In this document: piece by piece, positions 6,882-11,334 of the stretch
How the letters are laid out: every line of letters starts with the position of its first letter
Position numbering within the stretch: the stretch's first letter is position 1
Program-made: the position numbers and the translations under genes
Source of the DNA: Methanobacteriota archaeon
GTDB taxonomy: Archaea; Thermoplasmatota; DTKX01; GCA-020343715
NCBI GenBank assembly: GCA_030594725.1
Contig: JAUVEQ010000050.1
Span: forward strand, 1-11,334
Length of the DNA stretch: 11,334 nt
Direction of reading: 5' to 3'
The notes under the pieces: model-generated
The model's database searches: none
What the model was told of the DNA's origin: nothing
Seen by the model: only the letters and a program-made list of their open reading frames with translations

Positions 6882-9335
6882 TCAATCCAGTTCCTGCGCC
6901 GCGAAGCACAGGGAGAGGCGACCCGACCGCTTCCGCTCGACCACGCCCACCTTGGTCATGATGTTCACGTGGTAGTTCACCGTCGAGGGGGCGAGCTCCA
7001 TCATCTTGGCGATGCGGCTCTGGCTGATGCCCGGGTACTCGAGGATGATGGTGTAGATGATGCGCTGGACCTGGTTGAGCTCAACGTCCTTGACCTCCCT
7101 CGGGATGCGCATGCCCGCGGGGTAGAACCGGCGGTTCGCCCCGTCCTTCACGGACTTGATGAAGTCCTGCGATTCCAGTATCCGGGAGTGGTACACGAAC
7201 TGTCCGTTGGAGATATTGAGGGCCTTGCGAATGTGTGTGTACGTCTCGCCGGGATTCGCCTTCACGTAACCCAGGATCTGACCGCGGACGAAGTGGTTCA
7301 CCACCTGCTCGGGCTTCAGGCGGGTGTACAAGGGTATCAGGATGAACGCCATCAGCATCCACCTGCCCGCCTCGGTGCCCAGGATGGCGATGATCCCCGC
7401 GATGGCACCGATGGCGGCTGCCATGATGAAGAAGACGGGCATCCCGTCCGCAGCGGGAACATTGGTGGGGACGCCCTCAACGCGCTCCTCCAGATGGGTC
7501 GCATCGGGGTCCGTGAGGGCCGCACCGGGAACGTCGAGCTTCACGGCGAGGTAATGGTCGCCATCGTCGGCCGCGTACCTGAACGCGAAGGCCTCGGTCT
7601 CGCCGGAAGAGACGTTCTCGATGGGGACCGAGCCCAGGTACTGGGCGCTGCCTTCGGTCACGATCGCTCCCTGAGTATCCGAGGAGTAGACCAGGACCTC
7701 TGCGTAGTCCAGGTCGACATCATCGGCATTATAGACCTGGCCGCTGACCTTGTAGAAGCTACGGTCGGAAGACGAATCCGCGTCCGTGTCCAGGATCGGT
7801 ACGACCGTGAGGTCGCCGACAAGGCTGACGTTCGCGCTGGAGACGGAGAACCCGATCATGATCCAGGCCTCCTCACCCGTTTCGTCCGTGGCGTGGATGG
7901 TGACCGAGTAGACACCTGGATACGTCTTTGGATGGACCACTACATCCAATCGGACCTCGGTCCTCATCCCGGATGTCATCATCAGGGTCTTCTGGGACAG
8001 CTCTGCTGAAGTGATGGGCAGCTCGAAGGATGTGGTCAGGTCCACCCTGTGGAGGGGTCCGATGTTCCCCTCGTCCATCACCAGGATGTACGCGGTGTAC
8101 TCGAAGGGGTCCCTCGTGGGTGGAATGCTGTCCCGGACCTCCGCCGTCGCGGGTATCCCGAGCTCGATATCATGGACCTCGGGCGCAATGACCGTTAAGG
8201 CAAAAGGCAGCTCCTCATCGGGATGGCCTGTCAAGATGCGAAGCTGCAGATCCGTGTACCCTGCAGGCGACAGCTTCGGGTCCTCGGGAAGCTCGACCAC
8301 GACCCTGAGCGTTTGCTGGGTGAAGGGCGGGATGATCACGGGCAGTTCCGTTGTGGTTATCATCCAACCCTCAGGGATGTGATAGTTGACGTCAGGTCCG
8401 ATGGAGATCACCTTTACAGGCACGTTGCCCAGGTTCTCCACCACGACATCTCCTGGGGACCTGCCGCCGATCCCTGGACTGACCAGCCTTGTGATGTCCA
8501 GGAGAGCAAGCCCTCTCTTTTCTCCCACATTCACCGTCAGTTCGAGTGGGATGCCGATCGCCCGGGGATCGTCTGTACCTGGGCCCAGGATGACCTTGTA
8601 CTCTCCGGGCAAAGCCGTCCCGTCCGGTGTGATGGTCACGAGCAAGGGCTCGGATGTCCCCGTATCCTTCTGTATCTGTGTGATACCCGGATGGAAGGTG
8701 ACATCCCATCCTGTAGGGGCCCACAGGACCTGCAGGTGCGCGACCCTGTCGACGGGGGCGTCGGCAATGACCTCCAACATCGACTCCAGACGTTCACCTG
8801 GATATACCATGGAATCGGAGATGAAGGTGTTGCTGAGGGTCATCGTGTAGGATGTGACCTCGACGATGAGAGGTAAGGAGGCCAGGGTGATGTCCACATT
8901 TGGATGCTGAAGGCGGGGCTCCATGTAGTAGGTGCCAAGCTCCGTGTCCTGGTCGATGTTGATGGTGATGTCCAGCATGCCCTCTTCGGGCACCCAGGTG
9001 CTCTTGGTCGTGGGGACCGAGTCGTCCACCGAGAAGGTCCACCCATCGGGAAGGGGCTCGACCGAGAACCTCACACCACTGTCCTCCAGCTCGCCGCCCC
9101 AGTGGGCGTAGAGGTTGAACGAGGACGAGTCGGTATAAACCACGATGCTGTGGTCGTAGCTCGCATCCTGGTACTCCAGCGTGCCCCAGGCCTCTTCGCC
9201 CCTGTCGTCGTCGCTCGCCGTTGCACTGGCAGAGACGAGGATGAGGAGCACCAGGCCGATGGCTAGAACGATGAGCGACGCCCTCACCCTCCTATCCAGG
9301 AACAGGGACTTCCGGAAAGGACCTGGCTGCCCCAT
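6882..9335 (-). CDS. Membrane-anchored regulator: outer Ig-like domains, inner winged helices
   Basis: Predicted one-component transmembrane transcription regulator of 817 residues. A signal peptide or signal anchor covers residues 17-40 (SLIVLAIGLVLLILV, then SASATASDDD). The large outer part is beta-rich, with four Ig/NEW3-like units at roughly 180-255, 293-375 (VVENLGNVPVKV), 415-495 (DEGNIGPLHRVDLT) and 505-610. A clear membrane helix is at 634-653 (VFFIMAAAIGAIAGIIAILG), followed by GTEAGRW and a shorter hydrophobic stretch at 660-670. The cytoplasmic tail has two winged-helix domains: 684-738 (YVKANPGETYTHIRKAL, NGQFVYHSRILE, RRFYP) and 755-811 (YPGISQSRIAKMM, APSTVNYHVNIM, GVVERKRSGRLSL). 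Tails like this occur in many euryarchaeal membrane proteins, but ligand and targets are unknown. The ATG start gives a correct signal sequence and lies about 27 bases from a TATA box, so the mRNA is probably leaderless. A 7-base inverted repeat flanks that box. Confidence 0.85.
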   Translation of the reverse strand: MGQPGPFRKSLFLDRRVRASLIVLAIGLVLLILVSASATASDDDRGEEAWGTLEYQDASYDHSIVVYTDSSSFNLYAHWGGELEDSGVRFSVEPLPDGWTFSVDDSVPTTKSTWVPEEGMLDITINIDQDTELGTYYMEPRLQHPNVDITLASLPLIVEVTSYTMTLSNTFISDSMVYPGERLESMLEVIADAPVDRVAHLQVLWAPTGWDVTFHPGITQIQKDTGTSEPLLVTITPDGTALPGEYKVILGPGTDDPRAIGIPLELTVNVGEKRGLALLDITRLVSPGIGGRSPGDVVVENLGNVPVKVISIGPDVNYHIPEGWMITTTELPVIIPPFTQQTLRVVVELPEDPKLSPAGYTDLQLRILTGHPDEELPFALTVIAPEVHDIELGIPATAEVRDSIPPTRDPFEYTAYILVMDEGNIGPLHRVDLTTSFELPITSAELSQKTLMMTSGMRTEVRLDVVVHPKTYPGVYSVTIHATDETGEEAWIMIGFSVSSANVSLVGDLTVVPILDTDADSSSDRSFYKVSGQVYNADDVDLDYAEVLVYSSDTQGAIVTEGSAQYLGSVPIENVSSGETEAFAFRYAADDGDHYLAVKLDVPGAALTDPDATHLEERVEGVPTNVPAADGMPVFFIMAAAIGAIAGIIAILGTEAGRWMLMAFILIPLYTRLKPEQVVNHFVRGQILGYVKANPGETYTHIRKALNISNGQFVYHSRILESQDFIKSVKDGANRRFYPAGMRIPREVKDVELNQVQRIIYTIILEYPGISQSRIAKMMELAPSTVNYHVNIMTKVGVVERKRSGRLSLCFAAQELD

Positions 9336-9353
9336 GGTGTCTGATTTGATTGT

Positions 9354-9381
9354 ACGGATATTTAAACAGTGTGGTATCCGT
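9354..9381. promoter_or_regulatory. Candidate operator: perfect inverted repeat around TATA box
   Basis: ACGGATA (9354-9360) and TATCCGT (9375-9381) form a perfect 7-base inverted repeat separated by 14 bases. The arm centres are 21 bases apart, two helical turns, so a dimer could read both arms on one DNA face. The proximal arm overlaps the TATA box of the membrane-regulator gene, so bound protein would block TBP. Autoregulation by that gene's winged helices is the natural guess, but nothing in the sequence proves it. A rough estimate gives several percent chance for such a repeat in a gap of this size. Confidence 0.4.
9358..9366 (-). promoter_or_regulatory. TATA-like box of the membrane regulator
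   Basis: On the minus strand this reads TTTAAATAT, centred about 27 bases before the ATG at 9335. The distance fits a leaderless or nearly leaderless transcript, and no purine-rich ribosome-binding site is seen before the ATG. The box sits within the inverted repeat spanning 9354-9381. Confidence 0.6.
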
Positions 9382-9402
9382 TGGGAATGTCGGAGGCCCG
9401 CC

Positions 9403-9912
9403 TCAGGCCAGGTTCTGGGAGGACTTTATCGACTTGATCTCATCCTCCATCTGCCGCGCGGCATCCTCCAGGGCGATGATCTCACCCCTGGCCCCCTCCA
9501 GCAGCTCGTCATGGAGGTCGCGCCATGCACCCATGTCGTCCTCCTCGGCCCGGGGCTCCCAGCTTGCCAGGGGATCGTCCACCTGGTCGATGGTGTCCAG
9601 GTCTGGTAGCTTGGCCCGTTCCTCCTCGGGCAGCCGGGCCCTGAGCTTGCCCAGGTCCTTCTTGAGGAGGTCGATGTTGTCCCGGAGGTCGGAGACCTTG
9701 CTCCGAGCCCGCTCGAGCAGCGCGTCGTGGTGCTCCTTCCAGTCCGCCTCGTCAGAGTGGATGCGAGCGTTCATCAGCTGGGCGGTGAGGAACGGATAGT
9801 ACTTGTTCTCCCGCTCACGACCGCAATGGGGGCATTCCCAAAGGCGGTCGGTGGTCTCGGTGGGGTACTCCTCACCGCACTCGGGATCGCCACATATGAT
9901 GATTATCCTCAT
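9403..9912 (-). CDS. Small zinc-ribbon protein with duplicated helical unit
   Basis: I do not recognise this 169-residue protein. The N-terminus is a likely zinc ribbon: C7-x4-C12 and C27-P-H-C30, the second knuckle in the sequence LWECPHCGRE. The rest is charged and helical, with probable coiled coils. Two segments repeat: W58-KEHHDALLERAR-70 and W130-RDLHDELLEGAR-142 share W-x3-HD-x-LLE-x-AR and are followed by similar heptad-like helices (DLRDNIDLLKKDL; ALEDAARQMEDEI). The repeat interval is 72 residues. An acidic, proline-containing linker (PDLDTIDQVDDPLASW) joins them. The ATG start has GGGAGG eight bases upstream and puts the first cysteine at residue 7; the frame stays open upstream (to 10167), but that extension crosses the promoter and lacks codon bias. 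It ends 67 bases before the membrane-regulator start. A nucleic-acid or protein scaffold role is possible but unsupported. Confidence 0.82.
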   Translation of the reverse strand: MRIIIICGDPECGEEYPTETTDRLWECPHCGRERENKYYPFLTAQLMNARIHSDEADWKEHHDALLERARSKVSDLRDNIDLLKKDLGKLRARLPEEERAKLPDLDTIDQVDDPLASWEPRAEEDDMGAWRDLHDELLEGARGEIIALEDAARQMEDEIKSIKSSQNLA

Positions 9913-9920
9913 GCCGACCG

Positions 9921-9926
9921 CCTCCC
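9921..9926 (-). promoter_or_regulatory. Ribosome-binding site of the zinc-ribbon gene
   Basis: GGGAGG on the minus strand lies eight bases before the ATG at 9912. This is the clearest Shine-Dalgarno match in the window and decides the start against the longer open frame. Confidence 0.6.
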
Positions 9927-9948
9927 GCGAAGCACTGCCACAGAGTGT

Positions 9949-9956
9949 GATAAAGC
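9949..9956 (-). promoter_or_regulatory. TATA-like box of the zinc-ribbon gene
   Basis: GCTTTATC on the minus strand is centred about 40 bases before the ATG. Transcription would start near 9927 and give a leader of about 15 bases holding the GGGAGG site. Confidence 0.45.
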
Positions 9957-10028
9957 TTACGATTCTCGTTGACCAGACCCTCGCCCCGCACATGCCTCGA
10001 CGGAGGAACCGAGGATGGCCCACCTCCC

Positions 10029-10069
10029 AAAAACCTTTTCGACACCTGCGGTCCATGCCCCCCTTGGTG
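10029..10069 (+). promoter_or_regulatory. Weak promoter and ribosome-binding site of the sugar-nucleotide enzyme
   Basis: AAAAACCTTTTC (10029-10040) is the only AT-rich run before the GTG at 10076, centred about 41 bases upstream, but it is a poor TATA match. GGTG at 10066-10069, six bases before the start, could pair with 16S rRNA. The 163-base divergent gap also contains CCTCG-N10-CGAGG (9995-10014), too short to call significant. Confidence 0.3.
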
Positions 10070-10075
10070 TAGATC

Positions 10076-11026
10076 GTGGTTGTGCTCGTTACCGGCGCTG
10101 AGGGCTTCATCGGTAGCCACCTCGTAGAGCATCTCCTGGCCCAGGGCAGGGAGGTGATCGGAACCACCTACGACACCAACGTCCTTTGGCGACTGGAGGG
10201 TGTGAAGGACAGGATCCAGGTACTGCCCATGGACGTGAGGGACGGCGAGAGGGTCGACCAGGTCATGTCGGCACACAGGCCCGAGGCGGTCTACCACCTG
10301 GCCGCCCAGAGCCTGCCGACGGTCTCGTGGGAGGAGCCCGTCCGGACGATGGACACGAACGCCAACGGAACCGTGAACATCATAGAATCCCTCCGCCGCC
10401 ACTCGCCGGAGGCCCCGGTGCTGGTGGCGTGCAGCTCGGCCGAGTACGGGATGGTATCGCCGGACGAGGTGCCCACCCCCGAGGACCATCCCCTCCTGCC
10501 GCTGCATCCCTACGGGGTATCCAAGGTGGCCCAGGACCTGCTTGCATACCAGTACCACTACAATTTCGAGGTGAAGGCCTTCCGGGCGAGGATCTTCAAC
10601 ACCACCGGCCCCCGGAAGGAGGCCGACGTCCTAGCGGACTTCACCAGGAGGATCGTGGACATCGAGCAGGGGAGGGAACCACCGAGGCTGCGGGTGGGGA
10701 ACCTGGAACCCAGGCGGGACCTCACCGACGTCCGGGACAACGTGCGGGCCCTCACCCTGCTGGTGGGGAGGGGCAGGCCGGGAGTGGCCTACAACATCTG
10801 CACCGGCAACGTCCACAGGATCTCGGACCTGCTTGACATCATCCTCTCCAACAGCAAGGCCCAGGTGGAGGTCTGGGAGGACCCTGCCCTCATGCGCCTA
10901 TCGGACGAGCCCGTCATCGCGGGCTCCAACACGAGGCTCGTCGAGGACACGGGCTGGGGTCCCGAGATCCCCATCGAGCGGACGATAGTCGACATGCTGG
11001 AGTTCTGGCGGTCCCACCTCGGATAG
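10076..11026 (+). CDS. SDR sugar-nucleotide dehydratase/reductase, GDP-mannose-pathway type
   Basis: Extended short-chain dehydrogenase of 316 residues acting on a nucleotide sugar in the cytoplasm. The NAD(P) loop is G7-x2-G10-x2-G13 (TGAEGFIGSH), with MDVRD near residue 60 and YHLAAQS near 80. The catalytic set is S121-A-E123-Y124 and Y146-GVSK150. The segments NTTGPRK, RRDLTDVRD and the late MRLSDEPVIAGSNTRL with GW-x-PEIP closely resemble GDP-mannose 4,6-dehydratase and the related GDP-4-keto-6-deoxymannose reductase. Ser-x-Glu before the Tyr-x3-Lys pair favours a dehydratase, but the 316-residue length is near that of the reductase, so I leave both open. The product would be a GDP-6-deoxyhexose such as GDP-rhamnose, a donor for glycans like those the leftward glycosyltransferases could build. 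The GTG at 10076 gives MVVLVTGAEG; the GTG two codons later is also possible. Confidence 0.88.
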   Translation: MVVLVTGAEGFIGSHLVEHLLAQGREVIGTTYDTNVLWRLEGVKDRIQVLPMDVRDGERVDQVMSAHRPEAVYHLAAQSLPTVSWEEPVRTMDTNANGTVNIIESLRRHSPEAPVLVACSSAEYGMVSPDEVPTPEDHPLLPLHPYGVSKVAQDLLAYQYHYNFEVKAFRARIFNTTGPRKEADVLADFTRRIVDIEQGREPPRLRVGNLEPRRDLTDVRDNVRALTLLVGRGRPGVAYNICTGNVHRISDLLDIILSNSKAQVEVWEDPALMRLSDEPVIAGSNTRLVEDTGWGPEIPIERTIVDMLEFWRSHLG

Positions 11027-11045
11027 GGCGGGTCCGCTCCCCCTG

Positions 11046-11059
11046 TCAACATTCAACAT
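11046..11059. repeat. 7-base tandem direct repeat upstream of kae1
   Basis: TCAACAT occurs twice without a gap, ending about 17 bases before the kae1 TATA-like box. It is AT-richer than its surroundings. It may be a binding site for a factor acting at the kae1 promoter or a chance repeat. Confidence 0.35.
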
Positions 11060-11075
11060 CGTTCCCGGTCGGCAA

Positions 11076-11084
11076 TTTCATATC
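11076..11084 (+). promoter_or_regulatory. TATA-like box of kae1
   Basis: TTTCATATC is centred 27 bases before the ATG at 11107. As with the first glycosyltransferase and the membrane regulator, the spacing predicts a leaderless mRNA, and no clear ribosome-binding site lies before the ATG. Confidence 0.5.
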
Positions 11085-11106
11085 GGAGTAGTCCTGTGGG
11101 GCCTCC

Positions 11107-11334
11107 ATGGGCAAAGGTCCGGTCCTGGGAATTGAGGCCACCGCCCACACGGCCTCAGTGGGCATCGTCCAGTCCACAGAGGACGGAGAGTTGGAGATCC
11201 TGACCAACGTGTCCGCCTCCTACTTGCCCACCGAGGGGGGCATCCATCCCCGCGAGGCGGCCAACCACCACGCGGAGGTGCTTCCCCGTCTGATACGGGA
11301 GGCCCTTGCGGAGGCAAGCATCATACCCGGTGAC
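11107..11334 (+). CDS. kae1: Kae1 tRNA t6A threonylcarbamoyltransferase, N-terminal part
   Basis: First 76 codons of the catalytic subunit of the KEOPS complex, which transfers a threonylcarbamoyl group to A37 of tRNAs that read ANN codons. The protein opens with VLGIEATAHTASVGIV, the first ASKHA nucleotide-binding strand and loop as found in archaeal and eukaryotic Kae1. It continues with LPTEGGIHPREAANHHAEVLPRLI, a highly conserved Kae1 segment. The iron-ligand histidines and later aspartate lie beyond the window. In many archaea the gene continues into a fused Bud32 kinase, which cannot be checked here. The gene follows the sugar-nucleotide enzyme after 80 bases and has its own TATA-like box, so a shared function is unlikely. 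The ATG start places the first strand at residue 6. Confidence 0.95.
   Translation, partial: MGKGPVLGIEATAHTASVGIVQSTEDGELEILTNVSASYLPTEGGIHPREAANHHAEVLPRLIREALAEASIIPGD

Noticed and set aside
4641..8009. Long plus-strand open frames (447 and 575 codons) opposite alaS and the membrane regulator
   Set aside because: Composition is Gly/Val/His/Leu-biased without domains, and both run across real minus-strand genes; the second crosses the alaS promoter gap.
9995..10014. CCTCG-N10-CGAGG inverted repeat in the divergent gap
   Set aside because: Five-base arms are expected by chance in GC-rich DNA, and the arms do not extend.
9913..10167. N-terminal extension of the zinc-ribbon frame up to 10167
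   Set aside because: It would run through the TATA-like box and into the divergent gene. The ATG at 9912 has a good ribosome-binding site and places the ribbon at the N-terminus.
1..11334. CRISPR array, tRNA/rRNA genes, insertion sequences or phage genes
   Set aside because: No spaced repeats, cloverleaf-like segments, transposase or integrase motifs, or terminal inverted repeats were found on reading both strands.

Overview
The window reads as a stretch of GC-rich archaeal chromosome, most likely euryarchaeal. A relative of Thermoplasmatota is my best guess, but that rank is inference. Four things point to archaea. The alanyl-tRNA synthetase is of the archaeal type, with an N-terminal CPSC...C...C knuckle. 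A kae1 gene starts at the right edge. A membrane-anchored double winged-helix protein belongs to a type seen across Euryarchaeota. Most genes have an AT-rich TATA-like box about 25-40 bases before the start codon, several placed so that the mRNA would be leaderless. GTG is a common start here (two glycosyltransferases, alaS, the sugar-nucleotide enzyme), and one gene probably starts at TTG.

Layout: on the plus strand, two GT4-type glycosyltransferases (117-1226, 1312-2442) are followed by an overlapping Wzx/MATE-like lipid-linked glycan flippase (2426-4063). This block converges, with a 7-base gap, on three minus-strand genes. Read in their own direction these are a small zinc-ribbon/helical protein (9912-9403), a large exported and membrane-anchored protein with a cytoplasmic DNA-binding tail (9335-6882), and alaS (6812-4071). 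Divergent from the zinc-ribbon gene is an SDR sugar-nucleotide dehydratase/reductase (10076-11026). It is followed by the first 76 codons of kae1 (from 11107, running off the window).

The glycosyltransferases, the flippase and the sugar-nucleotide enzyme fit one surface-glycan task: making an activated deoxysugar, adding sugars to a lipid carrier on the cytoplasmic face, and flipping the product outward. alaS and kae1 are translation housekeeping genes (tRNA charging; t6A modification of ANN-decoding tRNAs). The membrane-anchored regulator could sense something outside the cell and act directly on DNA. Its own promoter holds a perfect 7-base inverted repeat around the TATA box, with arm centres 21 bases apart, which is a candidate autoregulatory operator. 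The zinc-ribbon protein just upstream carries an internal duplication of a W-x3-HD-x-LLE-x-AR helical unit that I do not recognise.

No tRNA, rRNA, CRISPR array, insertion sequence or integrase was seen. The only gene-free stretches are promoter-sized (163 bases or less), and none exceeds 300 bases.
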